64,000 nt of DNA from Berghia stephanieae. Lineage: Eukaryota; Mollusca; Gastropoda; Nudibranchia; Aeolidiidae. Made by a program: the position numbers and the translations under genes. The DNA lies in assembly GCA_034508935.3 (NCBI GenBank), contig CM067444.1, forward strand, positions 32,919,091 through 32,983,090. The letters run 5' to 3'. Every line of letters starts with the position of its first letter. Position 1 is the stretch's first letter. Under the pieces are notes generated by a model. The model was not told the origin of the DNA. It searched no databases and saw nothing but the letters and a program-made list of their open reading frames with translations. Shown piece by piece: positions 32,410-46,100 of this stretch.

Positions 32410-32940
32410 TTTGTTTGTTTTCAAGGGTTATACGCCGCTTGCAACACATTAAGGTCATATTAACTCCAGTAAAAAGGAAGAAAATGGGATAGGAAAAAGT
32501 TCTGGAATAACAATTAAAGCACAAAAGAAAAGGTAAGACAAAAGGGAATTTGTTCAAATAGGAAACAGATGTAGATTCCAAGAACACACTATCAAAGTAC
32601 TTAGTTTGAGATCACCTCAAAGTCTCATCCAAACACAAGCAGAGGTCCCAACTAAGAGGGATACACTCAAATGTTAACAAATCATATATAATATGAAAAC
32701 AAAACAATACACTGCATAACAGAGAGATGATTTACAAGGGAAAAAATATCAGCTCCTAAAACTCTAACTATACATTTGACTGTTTCCCTCCCAGCTAGGG
32801 TATCTGGCCAGGGCCTGGACAAAACCAAATTATCTCATTCCAAGACAAAGACAGAAAGCATGTTGGAAAACAGATATAGGAGGATAGAAGACACAGCAAG
32901 TACCTCCCTGCCCACTATGGGAGGTCAGGAACCCCACCCA
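32410..32940 (-). mobile_element. Retroposon-like repeat family R, copy 5
   Basis: Full-length inverse copy, from CAAGGGTTATACGCCGCTTG to the palindromic head CCTCCCTGCCCACTATGGGA. 32941-34078 is unremarkable AT-rich intergenic DNA. Confidence 0.8.
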
Positions 32941-34079
32941 GTGGATTATCCATAATGAAAAGCTCAGCTGAAAAGATCGGAAGAATCTTCCTTTTGTTAA
33001 CCATATGCTTTCATTATGAAAACAGTTTTGTTCAAACCGTAGTTAATTTATTAGTTCAGAAATCAAGAACAAGCGCACAGATAATATAACAGGCACCAAA
33101 ATAATCTGTTTTAAATTACTGACTAGGTTTGCACATTCTAGACGTGAATAGATGATCATTAAAACTCGCTCGTTCTTGGTTGTTGGGAGAAACATGTTAC
33201 CAACCACCTCACAATGCTACTACGTCCAGATAATGCAGATGCTACAAAAATGGACTTAGAAGTGAAAATGACCAGAAATGAGAAATTTTATTTTTATTTT
33301 TTATTCTTTAAAAGGAATGCTATTCATTCTTCTCAATAAGCATCAAAATTTTGCCCAAAGGCACATATTTTTGAGTTAAATACAAATTTGAGCATCCCAG
33401 TCAACCTGACACAATACCGTTTTGAGGTGTTAAGTCGCATATAAACTATGGCCAAAGAGAAAGATCATGGGTAATGTACGTATTGTGGGGTCAGTTTAAA
33501 TAGGAATAGGACATTTCATACATACAGAGGATGGTACTTTCTTAAAATAATATGAAAATTAATAAATGTTATTGCTGAAATATATAAATATAAATCTACT
33601 AGTCTATTATACTATGTATTCTGTAATCATAATCTATTATCATATTATTATGTACAAAATCAGTTCACACTATAAAATCGTCATCAACATATTTTTTTAG
33701 ACACAAAAAAGTGCAGGGCTAGATATTGAGATATCTTGTTAATGACTTCCAAAGTGGAACAAATAAAGTATCAAATGAGTGGAAATGATCTCAAATTTTG
33801 TTCTGATAATTTCAGTCTATTTCAGTCAATGTTTTTCAGGAAACGAGCCAAACAATATAGTTATTTGTTTCCTTGTATATTCTGCAACTTTTCAAATTGT
33901 TTCACCCATTATGATCAACATGAAGTTTTGTAATCCCACACCTTTAAAAAAATCAGACATAGAGAATAAAAACAATATTGATATATAAACATTAATTTCT
34001 ATGTTGTTTCTAAAAGTTCATTGTCATGTATCCTTTTTAAATGCTGAAACATTTCTGAAAACAAGAGCTCTATGAAACT

Positions 34080-34525
34080 GAATGGAGCTTGCAACACTAG
34101 GACATATCAACACCTAAAAAATGGAAGGAAAGACTGAATGGCTGTGCCACGCTGTGCCATTAATACGAAATACATGAGAATGGGAGATACTAAATATTAT
34201 CTCCTTGACACAAGACAGCTACAGGATCAATGGTAAGAAATCTCAGATACAGCCATATTTCAAAATATCACAAAAGAGATTGCTATGAAGGTCAAAACGG
34301 AGAAGAGAAGTAGACCTTAAGCAATTTATCACTGTATATGATTTGGGAATCCCTCGAAGTGAAACACAAATTATATACAAATCTAGGCATATAATATCCA
34401 ATGAAAGGGATCCACTCAAATGATATAACAAATATTAATAAAACCATTCTAGTATAGAAGGGAGAAAATTTAGAATAAATAAATATCATCTCCTACAAAA
34501 ATAAAATACATTTGACTACAGTAGT
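34080..34525 (-). mobile_element. Family R, old diverged copy 6
   Basis: Only the skeleton remains: GGAGCTTGCAACACTAGGAC, TCATCTCCTACA and TACATTTGACT in the right order. Confidence 0.5.
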
Positions 34526-34783
34526 CACACTGGATACTAGTACACCGAATTACAGCACACTCTGCAATATGGCACGCTGGAGATGGGTCACCCAATTTTA
34601 TCTATATAACAAGTCACTGGCTCCCATGAGCATTGGATTCTAGCAAACATTTTGGCTTCTCCCGGTAATATGCTAGAATCCAGCGAGTACTGTATTTCCC
34701 TCTTTGTGAAAGATCAAACCAAAGCCAGGCAAAATGAAAATTTTAAAAATGAGGACAGATTTTTAAAAAAATTTTTTTTTTTT

Positions 34784-35280
34784 AAAGGATTTTACGGCGC
34801 TTGCAACACATTAAGGTCATATCAGCGCCAGTAAAAAGGAAGAAAATGGGATAGTAAAAATTTCTAGAATTACAATTAAAGCAGCCAAGAGAAAGTAAGA
34901 CAAAGGTGAACTGGGAACAAATAGGGATCAGATGTAGAATCCAAGAGCATACCACCAATGTACTTAGTTTGAGATCAACTATAAGTCTCATCCAGACACA
35001 TGCACAAAATCCAACAAAGAGGAATACACTCAAATGCTCACATTATTCATTAAAAATAACAAATATAATAATGCATAACAGAGAGATGATTTACAAGGAA
35101 AAAACAATAACTATGCATTTGACTGTTTCCCTCCCAGCCAGGACTCCGACCAGGGCCAGGAAAAACCGAGTAATCTCATTCCAAGACAAAGACAGAAAGC
35201 ATGTTGGAAAACAGATATAAGGGGATAGAAGACACAGTATGTACCTCCCTGCCCGCTATGGGAGGTCAGGATCCCCACCC
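34784..35280 (-). mobile_element. Retroposon-like repeat family R, copy 7
   Basis: Inverse copy from TTTAAAGGATTTTACGGCGC to CCGCTATGGGAGGTCAGGAT. 35281-36220 holds only a faint family R relative near 35690-35760. Confidence 0.8.
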
Positions 35281-36224
35281 AGAAAATGAGGACAGAAAGA
35301 CTCGATGAATGGGATGACAAAAAAGGGGAAAGAAACTTAAGAAAGCGAAAGTTGATCTCCATTACCCACAAGAGGTCCTCACTCACAATTTCAAGTAGAA
35401 ACAAATCACTTTGGTTTTTAAGATTGTGATATATAATCCTACTCCAACATCTGATAAATACATGGAGATCACATGTAATTAAATATAAAGCACAAATACT
35501 AGATTTTAAAGTAAAGCTTCAATAAATCTCTTGAGACCGAATTATTCTTCATCTTAGTGAGCAAAGACAGATATTCAGCTGGTTGTTAATTTTTTTTCCC
35601 CTCAGCGTTTAGTTTTATGGTTCCTGCAACACATTTAGAACAAGAAAAATAAAGTCAGAAGTAGATCACAAGAGCAATTTCTCTGTGTGTTTGTTTGTTG
35701 CTTTAGGTCTCTTCCAACACAATTGAGGTTATATGAGAGACCGCTGAAACAAAAAAAACAAGCAATCTAACAAAAATAGTACAAATGTAAATCAAAATCA
35801 TAACCTAAAGATATCATAAGCTAAATTATAAATAACCAAGAACAAACAGGCAGAAGATTTACAGAAAAAAAATATCCCCTGTCAAAAATACAATCACAAA
35901 CCAAAGAAGCAGGATAGGCTAGTAAAGAGAAGAAGAAACGACATCACTATCAGATCGTACACCCATGAGAACATCATAGGTATATGATTCAAGGGTGATG
36001 CTCCCATCCAACCACCCGCCTCTCTGTGTGTCTAGTCTAAGACACAAGCATAAAATCCATAGATAAAGCGCTTGGCAGTTTCAGAATTAATATAAACTTT
36101 GAAAAGGAAAACTTGTTATGTATTTTTCTGTATTTTTACTTTTAGAATTCCATCTTCTTTTTAAAAAATAAAAATATTAAGCATCGGTGTTTGCGAGTTT
36201 TCGTTTTTGTGTTTTTTGTGTTTT

Positions 36225-37195
36225 TAAGGGTTTTACGGCGCTTGCAACACATTAAGGTCATATCAGCGTCAGTAAAAAGGAAGAAAATGGGATAGTAAAA
36301 AGTTCTAGAATTACAATTAAAGCACAAAAGAAAAGGTAAGACAAAGGGGAATTGGTTCAAATAGGGAACAGGTGTAGATTCCAAGAGCACACTGTCAAAG
36401 TACTTAGTTTGAGATCACCTAAAAATCTCATCCAGACACAAGCATAGGTCCCAACTAAGAGGAATACACTCAAATGTTTACCAATCCTATAATATAATAT
36501 GTAAACTAAAACATAATACAATGCATAACAAAGAGATGATTTACAAATAAAAAAATATCATCTCCCAAAACTATAACTATACATTCGACTATATCCCTCC
36601 CAGCTAAGGAACTCCGGCAAGGATCAGGACAAAACCAAGTAATCTCATTCCAAGACAATGACAGGAAACAATTGAAAAGCAGGTACAGGGGGATAGAAGA
36701 CACAGTAAGGACCTCCCTGCCCACTATGGGAGGAAAATGGGATAGTAAAAAGTTCCAGAATTACAATTAAAGCACCCAAGAAAAGGTAAGACAAAGGGGA
36801 ATTGGTTCAAATAAGAAACAGGTGTAGATTCCAAGAGCACACTATCAAAGTACTTAGTTTGAGATCACTAAAAGTCTCATCCAGACACAAGCACAGGTCC
36901 CCACTAAGAGGAATACACTCAAATGTTTTACAAATCATATATAATATAAAGAAAACATAATACAATGCATAACAGAGAGATGATTTACAAGGGAAAAAAT
37001 ATCATCTCCCAAAATTAACTATACATTCGACTGTTTCCCTCTCAGCCAGGGCATCCGGCCAGGATCAGGACAAAACCAAGTAATCTCATTCCAAGACAAA
37101 GACAGAAAGCATGTTGTAAACCAGATGTAGGGGAATAGAAGACACAGTAAGTACCTTCCTGCCCACTATGGGAGGTCAGAAACCCCACCCAGTTT
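36225..37195 (-). mobile_element. Family R, copies 8 and 9 in tandem
   Basis: Copy 8 spans 36225-36732. Copy 9 (36733-37195) starts at once with AAAATGGGATAGTAAAAAG and so lacks the last ~80 bp of its 3' end. The join lies at GGGAGGAAAATGG, where short identical words of the two ends overlap. 37196-37640 holds nothing I recognise. Confidence 0.8.
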
Positions 37196-37644
37196 GCGAG
37201 TTTTATGACATGTCATTTCTTACAAAGAGTAAATAGAAAGTTCAGTTGAAAATTTCAAGATTTAGTTTGTCAGAATAAATCACAACATTCTTGCATCACA
37301 AGAACAAAGAAATAAAACAATTTGCTGGTTCATATACTGCAAGCTAATTTTTTGCCTAGATGAAGTAAAGCAGGTTATAAGTTATAATAATACAGGATAC
37401 CTACAATTACCTTGCTAAGACTGTTGTGTATGAAGAAATTAAAATCAGAATACAAAGCTATGCAAGGGAAAAAAAACAATAAACATAATATAGGTTACAA
37501 TGCGTCAACACATATTAAAATCACAAAGTGATGAAAAAACAAGACCATAACACAGACTTTAGAACAAAATAGACCTACAATGAAGGCACCTGTAGAAATG
37601 AATAAATATAAAGCAAGGCTGAATGATGAAGTTTAGTATCTCAG

Positions 37645-37910
37645 ACCTTCCTACTTGAAATTTTAAAAAATTCGTAGTTTTTAGTAGACAAAAATTATAG
37701 TAGCAATAACTAACTTTATACAACAACAATTTAGTTTTACAAGGAATAAATAACTTTGAAATCCTTAAAATGATGCAGTATGGAATCAACTTTCCTTTTC
37801 AAGAAGTTCTAATGACTTTGAGACTTTGAGATGTTCATTAAGCTCTGAAATTGGAGCCAAAATTTCGTAATTCTACGAATTTTTCATATTAGTAGTTAGG
37901 TCTGGTGTCT
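37645..37910 (+). mobile_element. MITE family I
   Basis: Ends AGACCTTCCTACTTGAAATT and, inverse at the right, CCAGACCTAACTAC, with AAATTCGTAG inside both. About 260 bp, no ORF. 37911-39828 holds a short CT patch (37973-37988) and nothing else recognised. Confidence 0.65.
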
Positions 37911-39829
37911 GTAGGCAAATACTGCTGTGTCATCATGGTATCTGTAAGCAACCGAACCGCTATTTTTTCAACCTCTCTCTCTCTCTCATCTTTTCCTTCC
38001 TCTTCACTTTGTACACCAAATGAGGGCTTCATAAATCATGTAGACACAAAAGCAGGAGGTTTTGTAAAAATAACTTTCAAATTGTAGTGAGAGTGACCCT
38101 CTTCGGATATATTACATTACATTTATCACACTACAACAAACAGATTGACTGACATGTTTTCCCCATTTAATATAAAAATCATGCTTTTATAAAAAATTAG
38201 ACAAACATTACCAAAGCTAAATCAGCAAATATGAAGCAAAAGCATCCCATATGAACAATCAATTTTCCTTATTATGAGAATCAGCTATTTTATATACAAC
38301 ATCTCTTGGAATAAATCAAGAGCATTGAAAGATTGTGTGTTACCATGTTTCCATTTATATTTAAAAATAAACTCATCGGTGAGAATTGAAAACCCTGGTT
38401 TCAGAAGGGTTTTTTGTTTTTTTTCTTATTTTTCTATATCTATAATCAAGGGCCTTCCTATTCTTGATCCATGAATCAGTAATATACACTAAGCCATGTT
38501 TAAGAGTTAAAATTTGTTGAAATAATATCATAACGTTTAACAGTTGAAAATTCCCACATATGAAGACTAATGTATCTCATTTGCTCCGTAGCAGGTCAAG
38601 TGTTTTCAAAAATAGTTTCCAAAGCATGCCAGCCATCAGAGCAAAAAATAAAACCCTCACTACAAATTGGCCTGAGTACAGAAATATCACTGTTTTTTAC
38701 GAATATCCAAACAAATAAAAAAATAAATAGCCTGACATCTGCAAAATAATACGCTCACAAAACAGTTTGGATTCTGCACTTGTGATAAATATAAAATAAT
38801 AATATGACGACAAAAATAAGCATCTAATCTTTATTTCAATTATGTAAACTTTAATTTTGAAACAAGAAAGTTATGAATTGAAATCGGCACTGTTACTGAT
38901 TTGTCAGTTGTTTCTTTATTTCTATTCCCAATCAGAGAATTGTGGCCCATCACCTCCACCCAGTGTTATGTCAGAGCCACTTGGGTTGTCAAAATTGTAT
39001 TTATACCATAAAATATTACGCTTGTGGTTAATTATGCGTTTTATTGAGAAACAATGGATCAAGTTTGTTAAGGTGGTAAAAATGATAAATTCCTATTTCT
39101 GATTACTTCTACTTTAAATCCACTTCTCGACACCTGTTTCATCCCTACCTGATACCCTTTTCAGGTGCTGGATTACAAATACTCTTTAAAACATAAACCA
39201 TTTAAAACTTAATTCTACAAAAGAGACAACAGATAATCTTTCACTTTCTGAATCCATTACCCTGAACGAAAAAAAAAAAAAAGTTCATCAAATGTATAAT
39301 TTTCACCTGAAGATGCTCGTATTCATATTATTAATAACTTTGACACCTCTATTTCTTTTCTATATATAAAAAAAAAATAAAATAAAAAAAACAAAAAACA
39401 AAATTTGAATTCATTTATATATGTAAAGTTTAAAAGTAAACATGTAGCAAATCTATTTTAGGTAACGTGTCATCAATGATTACCAGGAGTCAAATTTGTA
39501 AAAAAAAACAATACTGATCAAACAAGGCACGCTAGGAGGGACAAGAACAAAAATAGAATCCATGGCTTTTAATGAGCACCTTCTTGGTTGAGTATCAGAC
39601 CAATATGAGTAAATCAATCAATATCTGTAAAAAAAAAAAATTATCACCCAAATAAATAAACGTGACCCAATTCATCAATCTGGTATTGTCGGAAAGAGAC
39701 AAAATATTTGAAATAAAGATTTTCTTTTTCTTTGAAGATATAAAAACAAAAACTCACAAACTTTGTGTGGAATAACTATGTTAAGTCAAATTTTATAAGT
39801 TAAGTTGAAAATTGGATTGTAAGTGACAT

Positions 39830-40090
39830 GTTCATCCCGACATAATACTATTTGGAGACAATTGGCCACTGATAATTTTTGCTTTGTACCCAAAAGGTAT
39901 AGAGTTCGACTACCCGCCTCATTGTGTGGCCTTGAGCAAGTCACCTTGCCTTAGTTCACTTTGCGGCACTGCACTGAGGCTGACGCCTGGGTTTTTCCAG
40001 TCTTCCCTTAGAATAGACGCTAAAGACAGATTCCCCTTTAGGATGAATAAGGGAATTTATTTATTTATGTCTTTCTTTTCATCAAATGAG
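39830..40090 (+). repeat. SINE-like repeat with GGCCTTGAGCAAGTCACCTTG motif
   Basis: The phrase CCTTGAGCAAGTCACCTTGC...CTGCACTGAGGCTGACGCCTG is shared, diverged, with the inverse of 50035-50215. The tail is A/T-rich. Probably a tRNA-type SINE with its head worn away. Confidence 0.5.
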
Positions 40091-40229
40091 GGATAATTTT
40101 AATTAAAGTTTGAATAGATTTGCGTTTATAGTGTCCCCACCACAAAATACAAATTATATACATCTCAGACACACATGCAGAGTAACATACAAAAATAATC
40201 ATGACAGATCAAAAGAAAAGAAAAAAAAT

Positions 40230-40480
40230 AAAAAAGAAATATCAAACACAGAATGTTTCTGACTAAAAACTCTTTTTCAGCCAAGAACAGTTAAAACGTT
40301 TATCTGGATTAAATTTGATGTATTAGTGTTTTAATTGTTTTAGTTACTAGCTGAAAGAGGGTCTGAGCCCAAAACAAACAGTGTATAGTATTTTGCTTGT
40401 TATTTTTCGGAGCTGCAGTATTCAATTTTGTACATTACTTTATACAGTCCACAGCTTCTAGTAGCTTAGTGTTCACTCAG
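40230..40480. repeat. Family K inverted pair
   Basis: A partial minus copy (40230-40300) faces a plus copy (40345-40475; GCTGAAAGAGGGTCTGAGCC to ACAGTCCACAGCTTCTAGTA). 40481-41040 holds nothing recognised. Confidence 0.5.
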
Positions 40481-41054
40481 TCACACATTCACAGCTGCAG
40501 GTTGTATGTGTTTGGAATTTATGTGAGAAGCAGGTGATATGCTGATGACTATAACTATTTATAAAACTATAACCCCTGAGTTGAAATCCTCAACAACATC
40601 CGTTTCATTTTATAACTCATAGGGCTTCTTCTTAGGCCATTGAAAACCTTAGTATGGCCGCTATTTCTGGATGAATGGAAATAACAACAATGCAAAATCA
40701 AATTTATCAGTGAATTAAATAATCTCTTACTTTTAGTGCTCTTTTTCCAGTGAAACTAAACAAATGTATGGTGATTTGAGAAAAGGCGCTTAATGTTGCA
40801 TGAAGAAAATGGCTAAACAAATTGTAGACTCCTCCAATTTCAGAATTAGAGTTCTTTGTTTTCATTGATAATGGATGGACCATTTCACAGCTGCATTCCA
40901 TGAAATAAAAAAATAAATAATCAAATGTTGTAAACACAAATTAAATAACTTTTAAAAGCAATTTCCCTGTTTTTGTCTTTTTGATTTTTTTTTTTTAGTT
41001 TTCTGAATAAGGTGTGTGTACATAAATGTTTATATTTTTACGCTAATTAAAAAT

Positions 41055-41391
41055 AATATTTATTTATTTATTATATTGCTTACAAAGTTATGTAAACATG
41101 CCATTTTATGACATGTGTTTATCCATTCCTGTAATTCACATATACAAACCTAAATTCCCTATGATAAATGAAGTTTATTAATCAGTTACCTTAATATGTC
41201 ATCTGAAAGAAAACCATTTTATCCACGGATGTTATAAGTTGAAAACAAAAGAAATTTTACCATGTGACACCTTTACACAAATGCTAGTTTTGTTGGGCTT
41301 TTTCTAGTCTAGCATAGCACCTAAAAGCAGTCAAGAGTCAGTAGAAATTCCAGATAAATCTCTCTTGTTTGCTTGTTACTGGAAATCCTGA
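41055..41391 (-). other. Probable GOPC 3' untranslated region
   Basis: Downstream of the GOPC stop, minus-strand AATAAA signals occur near 41174-41179 and as a cluster at about 41057-41080. A 3' UTR of roughly 0.2-0.35 kb is inferred; the true end needs transcript data. Confidence 0.4.
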
Positions 41392-41530
41392 TCATTCTTG
41401 AGATGTACTACTCGGTGGAGATCTCTGGTCCATCATGCCTACTCCATTGGCTTTGAACGTCTGGGCTTGTTGTTGTTGATCAGGTGGTGATATAGAGGAT
41501 GATTGATGAGATTGCTGTTGATGTTCTTTG
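41392..41530 (-). CDS. GOPC: GOPC exon 9 (Ser/Gln-rich C-terminus, stop)
   Basis: Acceptor TTTCACAG. 46 codons plus TGA, with [16 protein letters not shown] and the ending [10 protein letters not shown]. It does not resemble the vertebrate tail, but frame and acceptor fit. Confidence 0.8.
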
Positions 41531-43165
41531 CTGTGAAAGCCACACAATTAAAAAAAAACAAACAATAAATCAACAAATATATAAATCAATATATAACACA
41601 AGCAATATAGGGATTAGGATAGCATCATGACAGCTACTAATTATAAATTAAATATACTGATTATGAAAAAAGATGGGGGTGGTGGGTTGAAAGATTATAA
41701 AAAAGGAAAAAAAACCCACACACACACAAACAAAAAAAGTGGACCAAAATGGTAAGCAGGTGTAAAGAATCAGAAAATAATCAACTTTTTAATTAATATT
41801 TTTTTATCCATGAATATACAATTGTCTTGCTAAGCATGTCTGAAGTCCTCTATCTCAATACTACAATTTTATATTTTTTTGATACCCGCTATAAATGAAT
41901 CCAAACTCTAACCTCCATTTACACAAAACCAATGGGAGCGATCTATATTCATGTTTTCGTCCAACCAAGTCATCAATCACATGATTTGTTGCATTCCAAC
42001 GCTGCTTTGTTAATGAAAGTTGTAAGCATACCCATGTGTCAAGCTCAACAAAATGACCAATCGTGATGGTAAATATTTCAAAAACTGTGAACACTTGTCA
42101 CTATGTAGGTCACTTTGAGCACATATTCCAATGTGACCAATGACCTCGAGCACATGGAAATGTAATATAGATCATGCCCATTTTCCTGTGAATTAAATAC
42201 TTTCAATACTTGACTCTTCAACTCATAACTTTAACTGTAAGCACTATTGATGTAAATATATGAATTATCCATTTTTGTTTGTCAGCTGTTGAAAAGGGCA
42301 CAGCTTTTCTGAGTTTTTGTTTTTTTCAGAGCATGTGTGAATATATGATAAAACACAATTCTCCACACCACTCTTCTCAACACATTTTGAAAAACTGATG
42401 GCATTCATCATTAGTGGTAGCTTGTGTTCGTAATCACTTTACTGAACAAACGTCTCAGTTTGGATAGTTCTAAAACTTCTTAGCAAATGGACGCTGATTA
42501 ACAGGTTGAAGTATTCTTGCAGATTTGTTGTGTGTGTTATCCTATGTCCCCTCTTGAACGGAACCGATACCCATCAAATTTTTATTGGCCCTACCCCTCC
42601 ACCCATTTCTAAAAAAGTTCACCTGCCTTTTCCATACAGCTGACACTAGCATCTTTCTCTTCTAACTGTGGTCAAAGGAACTTCATTGCCCATTTTGTCT
42701 GATGGTATTAATAAGTAATTTTTTTTAAAAAGAGGTAAAAAGCTAATGTTAACATTTTATATAGCGCACTTCCATGGCATCACTGTGCTCAAGGCTTCAC
42801 ACATTGCCTTGGCAGATCAAAAGGATCTAATTTTTCGTTTCAAGCAGAGCAAGTCATGAAATAGGCATCCTATTTGTACTGATATTCTTACAATATCAGT
42901 CACTGCCTAAACCAGGTACTCATTTATACCAAGTCACGTGGATTAATCCATGTAAAAAGCCTTATACAAGGTCACAATACTGAGGCCAGAGGTGATTTTT
43001 TTATTTTTTTTATTTTATGGTAGCGCCCATTTGGTCACTAATTTTACTAAACATTAAGTAAGAATTCAAGGTTAAAAGTAAAATTTTGAATAAATTTCAA
43101 GGCAGATTGTAATTTCAGATTTTTATTTCTCATCTCTTCCAAAAGAAAATTTTGAAATAGTCTTA

Positions 43166-43197
<32 letters not shown>

Positions 43198-46100
43198 GAG
43201 TAGATTCAGGTCAAACCAGACTCGGTGTCTAATTTCCTATTGTTTCGTTTTGTTTCCCGTGCATATTTCTACTAACCAAGCACACGTCTCGTGGGACGTT
43301 TTGCTCACCATTTCAGTGTGTGCAATCCAGGAGAAGGCAAAGAAACTTGTTTACATCGAGATATTTCTCACAAAACGCAAGTATCCCGTTCTTTGTTATG
43401 GGTTGAAAAGTGTGGAAGGAAGTTGCTATTTAAGCTATTTATACGTCTTTATTAAGGAGTTCCGGCTCACCCACTGCACTGCATGTTATTTTAGGATCGT
43501 TTGATTTTGGTTAGATCGTCTGGCAGTGTTCGGGCTTCATTTTAGCCCCATTAGGGGGGTTGGCCGGTTTGACCAAAGAATATTTAGACGATTCTGGTGA
43601 AACCGGCCGGGTTGATTAAGTTGTTTATTATTATTCTAGACTATAATATTATTTGTTGCAATGCTTTCCTTGTGTTTCTATTGACCAGTCTATGTTTATC
43701 ATGATTAATATTATTATTAAATTATATTATGTTCACCGTTGTAAAGAAAACTTTACATTATTAGACTAGCCAGTCTATGAAAATGAAGTTCAAATATCTA
43801 AATAAAGTTCTTTTTTTTTTACATTGTTACAGGCACCAAGATGCTAAGATCAAAGTATTCTCAAGCGAGTGTGGGTGCTGCACTTGATGCCACCCGCACC
43901 AAAAAACTTTCAGTCCGCCAAGCCGCTGTGACCTACTCTGTCCCGAGATCAACCCTGATGGCCGCAGAGGAGGAGAAAAAACTAGTTAAGTGGATGGTGG
44001 CCTGTGCCAGGGCCGGTGAAGGGAAGGGCAGGGAGCAGCTGTGCCTGGAGTGCAGAGAATAACGAATGCTGAAGGCAGAGAGACCCCTTCAAAGACAACA
44101 AGCCAGGATATTACTGGTACAAGGCATTTATGGAGCGACACAAGGGGAGGTGCGGGAGAGGAAAGCCATGTCCCTTGGGGAACAACGCGCTCAGGTATCA
44201 GAAGGAAAGATACGTGGGTGGTTCCACACCATGCGGACAACACAAATGTCAAATGGCATTGACATTACCAAGCCCCCCCCCCCCCCCCCCCCCAGCAACG
44301 TCTTCAATTGCGACGAGACTGGTCGGACGGACGTTGGGATGGATATCGATGAGTTGTGTGACGTGAATGACAAAGATGAAAGTTTATGTGATTTTTGTGG
44401 AAGTGATAGGGACCTGGATGGATGGATTGGGTGCAAGTGTGGGAGGTGGTACCACAGAGGATGTACTGGCAGAGAGAGAGGAGGAGATCAGTGTTTTCAC
44501 ATTTGTGTGTACATTGTGCAAGTGACATGTTATTCTATTGCGTTATGATTATGTACCCTATTAATTTTGACTTACTCTGTTGAAATGAACATAAACGGGT
44601 TTATTTATCTATCTAGACGTCTAGATCTAGTCTAGCTACTTATGAAAATATATGGCAGTCGTCTTGGAGGAAGGAAACATTCTGCCAATTTATGGAAAGA
44701 GTCCTTCAAAGTCCTTGGAACGCTGGAATCGAACTCTAAATTGACCAATGATCTGGCAGATATTTACCAACTGAGCCTATGGATCTGCTTTAACTGTTTA
44801 TGAACTGAAAACTATTAAAAAAACAAAAGGAAACAGTGTGTTTCAACCCCGTGAAGGGTGTCCGGTTTGCCCAAGATGGGTGGCCGGTTGGACCTTAAAG
44901 TTCCATAAGTGGCTGGTACTACCAAAATGTCACCAATAACATTTTGCGTGGAGAATATGGATAAGACTGCTTAGGGTGCAAAATCGGCTGGTTCATCTGA
45001 AACTGGCCACTTGAGCTTTACATTTTACGACATCACTATACAGCACTGGTCATATTTCTGGCCAGCAGTCTTCCATTCTCTGAGAGGACCACGGATAAGA
45101 CATGTGGCCGGTAAGCCTGAATCTACTCTAATAGAAAATGTAAAAAGTACCTTGCACTACTCCCTTCTCCCATGTGTTGACTGCTGTTATTGCTACTATC
45201 CCCTGCTCCTTGAAAGTTGTTGGGTCCATTTGCCAATGGAGCATGTTCGCTGACTAAACCCTCATCGAATATACGATATCTGAGGTGAGAGAAGAAATAA
45301 ATAAACAGATTTAATTTCCAAAATCTTCACTTGCCATCCTGCTGTCTAACTCTCACGAGTTCACATTCATTGATAATCGAACAAATATGTTGAAAGAGTT
45401 AAGGAAAATAACATATTTTATATTTGTAATAAGAGGCCATATACGGCCTTTTTCCTTAAGACGGCAGTATTGCTAGCATAAAGCTTTCAACAAACCAAAT
45501 ATGACCAAAATAATCAGTGCAATTGACATCGACATATTAAAAAAAATAATTGAACGATAAATATCAATAGAATTAAGGTAATGTCTAAATACACAACAAT
45601 AACCAAAAAAAAAAAAAAGCACTTTACATCAAATAAGCACTATCCATCACACACAAACTCAAATAAAAATAAGTTTATCTGTTGAAACGTTATCAAAATT
45701 TTAAAAACAAAAAATACCAGTAACTTCAGCACAAATAGAATCAGGACAAAACTGGACTATCACAGAAAAGAAACATTTAAGTTTATCATCTTAACTAATA
45801 ATTTCTAAATGACAGGGCAAAAATGTTTCATCTGATTGGATCCGTGTTGTGAGATGAGAATATCATTACCCCGAGTGTAAGCAAGTGAAACAACAGCCTT
45901 ACCTAAACCCGTATTCATCTTCAAACTCGTGGTTGTCATCCTCACTGTCTTCATCTGGTGCCACAAACATCACACTCAGCTTTACCTCCCCTTGCTGAAA
46001 CCAATGAAAGGAGTGTTGATTACTAATTTGTCTTATAATACAACATGACAATCATAGTCAAGACTATCAGATTGCCTTAAAATAAAACAACTATAAGGAA

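Larger units (their letters stand above)
43198..45128 (+). mobile_element. Decayed pogo-type DNA transposon in GOPC intron 8
   Basis: Ends GAGTAGATTCAGG (43198) and the inverse CCTGAATCTACTC (to 45128), each flanked by TA. Subterminal GGCCGGTT-like words occur near 43560, 43600, 44880, 44990 and 45107, the kind of site such transposases bind. It runs antisense to GOPC, and its right end lies 22 bp from the exon 8 junction, inside the intron. A tRNA-like SINE head has inserted at about 44697-44782. Confidence 0.8.
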
